Assembly (NCBI GenBank): GCA_964397445.1
Contig: CAYNHZ010000002.1
Coordinates: 310,001-374,000 of the forward strand
Direction: 5' to 3'
DNA length: 64,000 nucleotides
Origin: CAYNHZ01 sp964397445
Lineage (GTDB): Bacteria > Bacteroidota > Bacteroidia > Bacteroidales > UBA932
Part shown: in pieces, positions 43,063 to 50,143 of the stretch
How positions within the stretch are numbered: position 1 is the first letter of the stretch
Layout of the letters: each line of letters starts with the position of its first letter
Translations under genes and position numbers: made by a program
Notes under the pieces: generated by a model
The model's input: only the letters and a program-made list of their open reading frames with translations
Databases searched by the model: none
What the model was told of the DNA's origin: nothing

Positions 43063-43734
43063 TTAATCAAAGCAAACTCTTGGATTCATTAGAGAGGGAG
43101 ATGCCCAATCAATGTCAAAATCCGATTTTAGTACCTCCATTCGGGTACTCCAAAAAGCGAAACAGAAACCCATCCCTCTGGGGTGATCTGAAAGGATCTC
43201 ATCAACTTTTTTATCAACTTCATCTATAACCTCTTCCCATCTTGCTGTCCACTCCACAGGGTCTGACTTCAGATGAGAATGTCTAACAACAATTTTATCG
43301 AGAAAACCTTTGTCTGCAAGAGCTATGTTTTTATCTATTTCCTCAATCTCTATCTTCAAATCTTCTGATTCATCTAACTCCATATCGTTCATACATTCAA
43401 TTCTTTGAACGATTTGAAGCTTAAACTTTAGGAGCTCTGATTTGAGGCGAGGATGTTCGTAAATCGTATCAATCATTCTGGTCACAGCATCGTAAAGCTG
43501 ATTCAATGTGTGATCGTACCCTTCAAGAGGACGAGCATACCGCAAAAACTCCCTTGCTAAAGAGGCATTTTCCCATCCCAACAGATGATTTTGAAGATTC
43601 TCTTCCGCTACCAAAACATCACCACAAACAAGGTCCATATAAGCATCTATTTCACTTTCAGCACCTTGCAATTTAATTTTTTTTACTACATCCCTTGCAA
43701 ATTGTAACTCTTTCCTTAAATCAATATTATCCAT
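43063..43734 (-). CDS. Conserved-looking protein of unknown function
   Basis: 223 aa from ATG 43734; a TTG two codons earlier is less likely. Acidic and strongly helical (LRKELQFARDVVKKIKLQGAE, LNQLYDAVTRMIDTIYEHP), no signal peptide or membrane segment. The C-terminus HPRGMGFCFAFWSTRMEVLK then DFDIDWASPSLMNPRV looks conserved but I cannot name a family. It lies 24 bp upstream of the LysO pair on the same strand and may be co-transcribed with it. No function is proposed. Confidence 0.65.
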   Translation of the reverse strand: MDNIDLRKELQFARDVVKKIKLQGAESEIDAYMDLVCGDVLVAEENLQNHLLGWENASLAREFLRYARPLEGYDHTLNQLYDAVTRMIDTIYEHPRLKSELLKFKLQIVQRIECMNDMELDESEDLKIEIEEIDKNIALADKGFLDKIVVRHSHLKSDPVEWTARWEEVIDEVDKKVDEILSDHPRGMGFCFAFWSTRMEVLKSDFDIDWASPSLMNPRVCFD

Positions 43735-43850
43735 ATGCAATCAATTGTGAAATAAAAGTAAGTATAATTGGTCATATTTACAAATAATCCATTTGTGCAG
43801 AGTGCTTACATTAAGACTTAGCATAGCTCCGGAAGGGGGAGAATCGAGCA

Positions 43851-44480
43851 TTATTTGATTTTTCTTTTTTTGATGAGATCGAGGATCTCTGGATTGAAAG
43901 CTGCAAAACGGTAAAAGGTTGTCCCTGACACATTGAACTCTTCACAGATTTTTTTGATGGTCTTGCTCGTAGACAACTCTTTTATCAGAGACTCTTTATT
44001 ATTATATAAGATACTGATTCTTACTCCAGTACCTCTTTTACGCCCCATATGTATCCCTTGTGCTTTGCGAAGAGCCATCGCCTCCTTTGTGCGCTGAGAT
44101 ATAAGTTTATGTTCTATTTCTGCCGCCAAACCGAAAGCAAAACTTAGCACTTTACTATTAATACTGTCATCAAATGTATATCCGTCTTTTGTGGTGTAAA
44201 TGGATATCCTGTTGTCAACACAATACTTCATTATTGTCATAATCTCGTGGAGCGAACGGCTGAGTCTCGACAATTCAGTAACAACCAGAGTATCACCACT
44301 TTTGAGTCGTTTTAATATTTTACCAAGATTACGTTTGCTTGAATCAGTCTTTCCGCTTACGGTATCTGTAATCCAACTATCTATTAATATTCCTTTATTT
44401 TTAGCAAAATGTAAAATTTCATCTTTCTGATTTTCAATATGTTGCCTCAATGTGCTAACTCGTAAATAAGCTATTATCAT
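43851..44480 (-). CDS. Serine recombinase of the resolvase/invertase family
   Basis: 209 aa, the size of Hin/Gin/Mpi invertases. MIIAYLRVST places catalytic Ser9; GDTLVVTELSRLSRSLHEI carries the arginine-rich catalytic segment, VLSFAFGLAAEIEHKLISQRTKEAM is the dimer helix, and a C-terminal helix-turn-helix (TIKKICEEFNVSGTTFYRF) binds DNA. It should cut and re-join two short sites; 131 bp upstream of its start begins a cassette with perfect 28 bp inverted repeats, the obvious substrate. In the orientation sequenced, the promoter in that cassette points at this gene. Confidence 0.92.
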   Translation of the reverse strand: MIIAYLRVSTLRQHIENQKDEILHFAKNKGILIDSWITDTVSGKTDSSKRNLGKILKRLKSGDTLVVTELSRLSRSLHEIMTIMKYCVDNRISIYTTKDGYTFDDSINSKVLSFAFGLAAEIEHKLISQRTKEAMALRKAQGIHMGRKRGTGVRISILYNNKESLIKELSTSKTIKKICEEFNVSGTTFYRFAAFNPEILDLIKKRKIK

Positions 44481-44610
44481 AAACTTGAAAATATAAAATT
44501 AGAGAAATTATATCTAAATTAATGATATTTTGCCTGAATTTGTGATTCGAGCAGGTCTCTATACACGCTCATCCTGCCCAGAAGAGAAGGGCTTGCGAGA
44601 CATACCGGTG

Positions 44611-44638
44611 TATCAAAAGGCTTCCCTTATTGGGAGGG
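44611..44638 (+). repeat. Left 28 bp inverted repeat of the invertible cassette
   Basis: Exact reverse complement of 44726-44753. The arm contains a quasi-palindrome (CTTCCC, then TTATT, then GGGAGG), the shape of a serine-recombinase crossover site. Confidence 0.95.
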
Positions 44639-44725
44639 GGCAGCTGGTTTTACGATTAGATTGTTCAAAAATAGTAAATAATTAGTTTACAATCCAAATA
44701 AATTTCCGATATCTGATGATTTTTT
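44639..44725. other. Invertible 87 bp DNA segment carrying a promoter
   Basis: The segment between the two 28 bp arms. It holds no open frame but a promoter (44666-44698, minus strand). Recombination at the arms would reverse it without changing the flanks. Which orientation dominates in the population cannot be told from one sequence. Confidence 0.8.
44666..44698 (-). promoter_or_regulatory. Invertible promoter, currently facing the recombinase gene
   Basis: On the minus strand: TTTG (44698-44695), 21 bp spacer, TATTTTTG (44673-44666), a full match to the Bacteroidota -33/-7 consensus. The transcript would run through the left arm to the recombinase start at 44480. Flipped, it would read to the right toward 44838. 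Confidence 0.75.
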
Positions 44726-44753
44726 CCCTCCCAATAAGGGAAGCCTTTTGATA
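44726..44753 (-). repeat. Right 28 bp inverted repeat of the invertible cassette
   Basis: Perfect inverted copy of 44611-44638, all 28 positions. It is 85 bp before the small recombinase-like gene. Confidence 0.95.
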
Positions 44754-44837
44754 ATTTTGAGTAAGATATGTTTTGCAATTAGATAGATATTAACCACCAC
44801 ATAGACAAGAATTTCTCTGTGGAAAAAGATAAAACTA

Positions 44838-45116
44838 ATGACTAATGGAGTAGAACAAAATCTTATTACAATAGTTAAAAACGCATCTAAAGGGGATAAA
44901 ATTGTTGTGGATGACTTAATCGTCTGTTGTAAAACTGTAAAGGATCTGGTAGAGATTGTTCATATAATTTATAATAAGAACCTTTTTATCCATTCTATTA
45001 AACAGCCTTGGTTTGATACAAATAATTCCGGGGAGAATGTAATGATTTTATTGCTAAAATTGGAAAGATTACAAAAGCAAATGGTGGACTATCACCAAAG
45101 AATGGGCAAATTATAG
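44838..45116 (+). CDS. Truncated resolvase-like small protein lacking the catalytic serine
   Basis: 92 aa. The stretch ASKGDKIVVDDLIVCCKTVK followed by DLVEIVHIIYNKNLFIHSIK, then QPWFDTNNSGENVMILLLKL lines up with the middle of resolvase catalytic domains (pattern GDTLVVxxLDRLxRSxxDL, then IxxLxEPWxDT). The catalytic serine region is missing at the N-terminus and the L-S-R-L-x-R-S arginines are replaced by LIVCCK. There is no DNA-binding domain. It cannot recombine DNA itself but could still bind recombinase subunits. It is the first gene to the right of the invertible promoter; a strong hairpin follows it. The homology is a visual reading, not a search result. Confidence 0.6.
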   Translation: MTNGVEQNLITIVKNASKGDKIVVDDLIVCCKTVKDLVEIVHIIYNKNLFIHSIKQPWFDTNNSGENVMILLLKLERLQKQMVDYHQRMGKL

Positions 45117-45137
45117 CTAAGAATCTTGCTACAAATG

Positions 45138-45171
45138 ATAAATTCACCTACATTTGTATAGGTGAATTTAT
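45138..45171 (+). terminator. Perfect 13 bp hairpin between the small gene and the hybrid kinase
   Basis: Arms ATAAATTCACCTA (45138-45150) and TAGGTGAATTTAT (45159-45171) with loop CATTTGTA. It may terminate or attenuate transcription before the kinase gene at 45210; the U tail is weak, so partial read-through is plausible. Confidence 0.65.
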
Positions 45172-45209
45172 ATTGATTTGATTACCCCTACTAACTAAAT
45201 TTCTAAGAG

Positions 45210-48200
45210 ATGAATTATAATAACATCAATTCCTCTAATGCTCTCATATTAAGTAATAACCCCGCTTTTCTAACAGCTCTGTATGGAGATATTTTGTCCG
45301 GTATCGCTATTTATAATAAGGATGGTGAATTGGTATATGTAAACGACCGCCTTTTAGAGATATTTCAAATACACGACAGATCGATTTTAAATGGATCAAC
45401 CATTTACAATGCCCTAAATATCCCATCCTCGATGATCGAAAAGATTAAAATGGGTGAAGATGTTAAATATGAGTTTGATTATGATTCTAATTTGATTGAT
45501 AACAATAAAATCTCTTACATCGGAGTTATAAACCTTCTTATAACAGTACGAATTATCCGCAACTCAGATGGGGAGATAGAGAGTTATTTGGGGATTTTAG
45601 AAGATAACACACTTTATAAAAAGAAAGAACATCTTCTTTCGGAGACATCGGATAAGATGTTAAAGTTGCTCAATTCTGTAATGAGCGGAATTGAAATTTA
45701 TAATTGTGATGGGATATTGGTCGATTGTAACGAATGTGAATTGAATATATTCGGGATAGAGTCAAAAGGGGAGCTCTTGAAACAAGGGCTAAGTTTGTTT
45801 AATAATCCCAATCTCTCCATAGACAAAACAGAAGGGCTAAGAAACGGATATGATTTCAACATAGGACTATGGTACAATTTCGATCTGGTTAGGGCCAATA
45901 ATTACTATAGAACAAGTAAAACAGGGAAGATATATATAGAGGTAAAAGGGTCTCAGATTGTCTCATCATCAAATCAATTGTTGGGTTATATTATTGAGGT
46001 TAATGATATAACAGAGAAAAAACAACAAGAGCTGCAGATGAAGGAACTTCATAATACTCTTGATTTGGCCCTCAATTCAGGGGGTGTTTCTGCTTGGATT
46101 TATAATATCAAGAAGAGAGAATTCTCATCTATGCTCGGAAAATCTATTGCAGAAAACGGGCTCACTTTTGAAGAGACCGGAAAGATTATGCACCCTGATG
46201 ATTATAAAAAAATAACAAAGCTCTTTAAAGAGATGCTTTCCGGAAAGAGAGATGGGTGTGAAATGACTGTTCGTTTCTTCGATAATGATTATAAAGGTTA
46301 TAGGTATTATGAGAGCGAGATAAATGTAAGAAGGGATCTTGAAGGAAAAATAAAAGATATTATCGGCACACAAAAAGATATTACCGAAAAGTATCTGAAA
46401 GAGATAGAGTTTGATAATGCTCGCAAAAGTCTCGATCTCGTAATGGAGTATTCAAATGTATTGGCGTGGGATTATGATGTTTATACAAGTCAATATCGGA
46501 TTTTATATGGTAATCAGATGATAGAAAAACACTCAGGAATAGGAAATTATCATAAAAATATTCATCCTGATGACTCCAATAGATTCACCGCTGCTATGAA
46601 CCGTTTATTGAATAATGAGATAGATCGGGAGGCAATTGATGTTAGAATAAAAAACGAACAGACAGGCATTTATCACACTTTTGAGCATTCTGTAACAAGT
46701 ATAAAGAATAAGGAGGGTGAGGTGATTAGTTTGATCGGGACATTGTACGATATCACTGAACGAAATAAATATACAGCAAAGCTTGAAGAGTGGAATAATA
46801 AAACAAAATTAGTTAATGATGTATGTGGTGTGGTCCCTTGGGATTATAATCCATATACCCACACTTTGATTTCATTCTCTTCTAAAGCTTTGTTTCCTTA
46901 TATAGAGATAGATGTAAATAATAATATTGACCCTCTTTTGTCTATGGTCCATCCCGAAGACAGAAAGATTTTTAAAGATTTCTTTACCGATTTAGATAAG
47001 GTAGTATCGGATGTTGTCCACATAGAAATCCGAATATTGAATGAATCGAAAACTAAATATAGCTATCTTGTCACAGATGGAATTGCTATAAAAGATAATA
47101 ATGGAGTGATAATTAAATACACTGGAATAGATAGAAATATAAGCAAATGGGTAGATATTTCCCACGAATTGGAGAAAGCCAAAGCTTCCGCAGAGGAGTC
47201 CAATAAGCTTAAATCTGCATTCTTGGCAAATATGAGCCACGAAATCAGGACCCCTTTAAATGCCATCGTAGGCTTTTCAGAGCTTATGCAATCGTGCGAT
47301 GATCCAGATGAAAAGAGGGAGTATATGAAGATTATCAATACCAATAACGAATTGTTATTAAGGCTGATTGGAGATATTCTTGATTTATCTAAGATCGAGT
47401 CAAATTCCATTGATTTCAGATTCGATACTTTTTACCTTAGTCTACTTTTTAGAGAGACATATGCTACTCTTAAACCTCGTTGTGAAAAATCTGATGTCAA
47501 ATTATTCGCACACAATCCATACAATAAATGTGTAGTGACTTTGGACAAAAACAGACTTCTCCAAATCTGGATGAATTTTATCAACAATGCTGTAAAATAT
47601 ACTCGGAATGGTTCTATTACTATCGGATATGATTATATAAAAAATGGGATAAAATTGTTTGTAAAAGACACCGGTATTGGAATAAGTCAAGATAATCAAA
47701 AAAAACTGTTTAAGCGATTTGAAAAACTGGATAATTTCGCTCAAGGTTCCGGTTTGGGTCTCTCTATATGCAAAGCTATTTGCGAGAGGTTAGGGGGGGA
47801 GATTGGAGTTAAAAGCGAATTGGGTAAAGGTTCTACTTTCTGGGCCTGGCTGCCTTGTAAGGCGGAGATTGAGTATTTTAAAGATAATCAATCTTCTGAT
47901 GATTATATTATAAAAGATACATATAATAAGTACAATACTGATAGTGGTATTAAAAACATCCTGATAGCAGAGGATAATGATAGTAATTATCTATTACTCA
48001 AGGCTATACTAAAGGGACACAATTTAACAAGGGCGATTAATGGTGAAGATGCTGTCAAATATTCAAAAATGTATAAATATGATGCCATCTTTATGGATAT
48101 AAAAATGCCGATTATGGGGGGATTGGAAGCTACTCGTAAGATTAGAGAATTTGATAATGAGACACTTATCGTAGCAGTGACTGCAAATGCTTTCGATTCG

Positions 48201-48293
48201 GATAAGGAAGAGGCCCTAAGAGCAGGGTGTAACTCTTTTGTATCCAAGCCTCTGAGTCGAAAAGATATTGAATCGGTTATATATAAGTCATAG
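45210..48293 (+). CDS. Soluble hybrid histidine kinase with multiple PAS domains and receiver
   Basis: 1027 aa, without signal peptide or membrane helix, so cytoplasmic. Four or five PAS/PAC units fill residues about 20-660 (GIAIYNKDGELVYVNDRLLE, GIEIYNCDGILVDCNECEL, IGTQKDITEKY, LIGTLYDITERN). HisKA His677 lies in ANMSHEIRTPLNA; the ATPase domain shows NNAVKYT, DTGIGIS and GSGLGLS. The C-terminal receiver has AEDNDSN and phospho-acceptor Asp963 in FMDIKMP, then VAVTANAF and the final Lys in SKPLS. It has no DNA-binding output, so it passes phosphate on. It follows the recombinase-like small gene and may be phase-variable through the invertible promoter. Confidence 0.9.
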   Translation: MNYNNINSSNALILSNNPAFLTALYGDILSGIAIYNKDGELVYVNDRLLEIFQIHDRSILNGSTIYNALNIPSSMIEKIKMGEDVKYEFDYDSNLIDNNKISYIGVINLLITVRIIRNSDGEIESYLGILEDNTLYKKKEHLLSETSDKMLKLLNSVMSGIEIYNCDGILVDCNECELNIFGIESKGELLKQGLSLFNNPNLSIDKTEGLRNGYDFNIGLWYNFDLVRANNYYRTSKTGKIYIEVKGSQIVSSSNQLLGYIIEVNDITEKKQQELQMKELHNTLDLALNSGGVSAWIYNIKKREFSSMLGKSIAENGLTFEETGKIMHPDDYKKITKLFKEMLSGKRDGCEMTVRFFDNDYKGYRYYESEINVRRDLEGKIKDIIGTQKDITEKYLKEIEFDNARKSLDLVMEYSNVLAWDYDVYTSQYRILYGNQMIEKHSGIGNYHKNIHPDDSNRFTAAMNRLLNNEIDREAIDVRIKNEQTGIYHTFEHSVTSIKNKEGEVISLIGTLYDITERNKYTAKLEEWNNKTKLVNDVCGVVPWDYNPYTHTLISFSSKALFPYIEIDVNNNIDPLLSMVHPEDRKIFKDFFTDLDKVVSDVVHIEIRILNESKTKYSYLVTDGIAIKDNNGVIIKYTGIDRNISKWVDISHELEKAKASAEESNKLKSAFLANMSHEIRTPLNAIVGFSELMQSCDDPDEKREYMKIINTNNELLLRLIGDILDLSKIESNSIDFRFDTFYLSLLFRETYATLKPRCEKSDVKLFAHNPYNKCVVTLDKNRLLQIWMNFINNAVKYTRNGSITIGYDYIKNGIKLFVKDTGIGISQDNQKKLFKRFEKLDNFAQGSGLGLSICKAICERLGGEIGVKSELGKGSTFWAWLPCKAEIEYFKDNQSSDDYIIKDTYNKYNTDSGIKNILIAEDNDSNYLLLKAILKGHNLTRAINGEDAVKYSKMYKYDAIFMDIKMPIMGGLEATRKIREFDNETLIVAVTANAFDSDKEEALRAGCNSFVSKPLSRKDIESVIYKS

Positions 48294-48375
48294 CTATCTC
48301 TTGCCACTTTGTTTGTGCTGTTTAAGCTATCAACTCTAAGGAGATATTGTCAAGGAGATGAAAACAATCCCGTTG

Positions 48376-48822
48376 TTATTTTAAAATCTGCTGTGAGTGG
48401 GCTTTGGTATCAACTTTGTCGATGATATCAGAAATAATCCCTTTTTCATCGATGATAAATGTGCGACGGAGTGTCCCCATATATTCCCTTCCTGCAAATT
48501 TCTTTAACGCCCAAGACTCATAGGCTTTGATAATGGTAGTATCGGGGTCAGAAATTAGGGGGAATGGAAGTTGATAGGTCTCAATAAATTTTAGATGAGA
48601 TTTCTCTGAATCTTTACTGATTCCAAGTACGGAATAACCTTCGGCAATGAAGCGATGGTAGTTATCTCGTAAATCACAAGCCTCTGCTGTGCAGCCTGGT
48701 GTGCTATCTTTTGGATAGAAATATAGGACAAGTTTCTTACCGGTAAAATCGGTAAGTTTGATAATTTTGCCGTTTTGATTTTTCCCTTCAAAATAGGGGG
48801 CCGGTGCTCCTTTTATTAGCAT
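48376..48822 (-). CDS. bcp: Thiol peroxidase, BCP/PrxQ type
   Basis: 148 aa, the usual length. YFYPKDSTPGCTAEACDLRD carries the peroxidatic Cys44 and, five residues later, resolving Cys49, the atypical two-cysteine arrangement of PrxQ. It reduces hydrogen peroxide and organic peroxides with electrons from thioredoxin in the cytoplasm, protecting an anaerobe from oxygen. It stands alone, convergent with the hybrid kinase. Confidence 0.92.
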   Translation of the reverse strand: MLIKGAPAPYFEGKNQNGKIIKLTDFTGKKLVLYFYPKDSTPGCTAEACDLRDNYHRFIAEGYSVLGISKDSEKSHLKFIETYQLPFPLISDPDTTIIKAYESWALKKFAGREYMGTLRRTFIIDEKGIISDIIDKVDTKAHSQQILK

Positions 48823-48893
48823 AGATTTTAATTTTTCTTGTAAATATAGATAAAATAGAGATAAATATTTAGTACTACAAGTTTACATTGATT

Positions 48894-49835
48894 TTAATCG
48901 TGAATACTTTGTGACTTTGAATTGAATGTTTGAAAACGTATAGTGACATTTTTAGCAAGATTATTTTTATAAAAATCAAGTTCTTGAAGATGGTAATTGC
49001 CTTTTTTAAACAGAAAATCCAAAGAGCTATGATAATAGTTGTCGGGGTTAAAGCCGTCAACGATTAACACGTTATGCTGATTATTGAGATGAATAGTAAC
49101 AGAGTCGTTTAGAGTGGCTTGTTCAGTGTTTGTCGACCAATTAACAGGATTGATACTCACCGCATTTGGAGTGAGTACACGACAAATTGCATCTGTAGTT
49201 GCGACGGAATTATAGCAAATTGTTACACCTACATCCTTTTCGTTCGTTGCCGGTTTGATTTGTTTGTAATTCAATGTGTCTGAAGCGGTCACCTTGTATC
49301 CGATGACATAGGCAGCAACCAATTTTCTACATTGCTCACTATTAAGTGTTTTCATTAGCTCAACTACACATTTACCACCTTGACTGAAACCTGCCAAGAC
49401 AAAAGGATGGCCACTATTAATATTTTTCATATAATAATCAAATGCCCCTTTCACATCCTCAAAAGCATAAGGAAACCGTAAGTCAATAAGCGAATCAGAA
49501 CACCACGATTGAAGAGCAAGTTGTCGATAGTAGGGAGCGTAGAAATTCGCATCTTTGCCAAATATCTGCTCGGCAAGCTCAAATGATGGTTGCATAGCCT
49601 CCCTATCACTAACCAATAGAGGATCTGCATAGTGTAAGGTATCACCATTGGTATCTATTCGATCCCAGACACAAGTCGGCAACAAATAAAATACATCAAA
49701 CCCCTTGTCTCCTAATTTATTTGCATCGTTATACCACAAGTGAGGATCGCCGTATTGCAAATTGATACTGGAATTTTGCTCTTTGCACTCTATCGAAAAT
49801 AAAGTGAGTAAAAGTATGATTATAAGTGATTTCAT
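48894..49835 (-). CDS. DUF3089 alpha/beta-hydrolase-like secreted protein
   Basis: 313 aa. N-terminal hydrophobic signal (KSLIIILLLTLFSIECK), possibly a lipoprotein although Glu before the Cys is unusual. FDVFYLLPTCVWD and the nucleophile elbow VLAGFSQGGKCVVEL are typical of DUF3089, a family with an alpha/beta-hydrolase fold; the late NVLIVDGFNPDNYYHSS brings the usual C-terminal acid/His region. Probably an esterase or lipase acting outside the cytoplasm, substrate unknown. The 88 bp repeat copy 1 sits just upstream and may supply its promoter. Confidence 0.8.
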   Translation of the reverse strand: MKSLIIILLLTLFSIECKEQNSSINLQYGDPHLWYNDANKLGDKGFDVFYLLPTCVWDRIDTNGDTLHYADPLLVSDREAMQPSFELAEQIFGKDANFYAPYYRQLALQSWCSDSLIDLRFPYAFEDVKGAFDYYMKNINSGHPFVLAGFSQGGKCVVELMKTLNSEQCRKLVAAYVIGYKVTASDTLNYKQIKPATNEKDVGVTICYNSVATTDAICRVLTPNAVSINPVNWSTNTEQATLNDSVTIHLNNQHNVLIVDGFNPDNYYHSSLDFLFKKGNYHLQELDFYKNNLAKNVTIRFQTFNSKSQSIHD

Positions 49836-49871
49836 AAATAAAATTTAGAGTTTAATACCGGAAACATTATC

Positions 49872-49959
49872 TTGCGTATGATTTCTGAGCGAGTGGTACT
49901 AATAAAATTATTATAATCTTATTCATATTTGCAGAAAGTTGATTGGTTTTACAAAGTTA
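49872..49959 (-). repeat. 88 bp direct repeat, copy 1 (left boundary of cassette)
   Basis: Identical over 88 bp to 56224-56311, same orientation. On the minus strand it contains a TAACTTTG -7 box (49959-49952) and, at 49926, an ATG opening an 18-codon signal-peptide-like frame that ends MNKIIIILLVPLAQKSYA. Past the repeat the frame runs into Arg then TAA. DUF3089 starts 37 bp after the repeat. Confidence 0.95.
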
Positions 49960-50143
49960 ATTAATAATTTTCCATAAGAAGTCTAAATCTCGACTAAAGA
50001 CAGCCGTATGTTGCATAGTATGGTAGGCGTGTCATAAAGAAGAGATAGGTTTCACAGATTTCTTGTGGACTAAGATTCTTCTCAAATAATAATTTCATAT
50101 CACCCATGCTTATAGTACGCTCTATACGTTATGTCGCTATGCT
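49960..50143. other. Short non-coding stretch between repeat copy 1 and the nuclease gene
   Basis: A 37-codon minus-strand frame (49994-50107, GTGATATGAAATT... giving KLLFEKNLSPQEICETYLF) is open but has no recognisable family. No other feature is seen. Confidence 0.4.

Noticed and set aside
43851..44480. Serine recombinase as part of a transposon
   Set aside because: No transposase, no terminal repeats around a larger unit; size and the adjacent inverted repeats fit a DNA invertase.
50018..50031. GGCGTGTCATAAAG resembling the right arm of the 58 bp palindromic element
   Set aside because: One base is inserted and no matching left arm lies nearby; probably chance.
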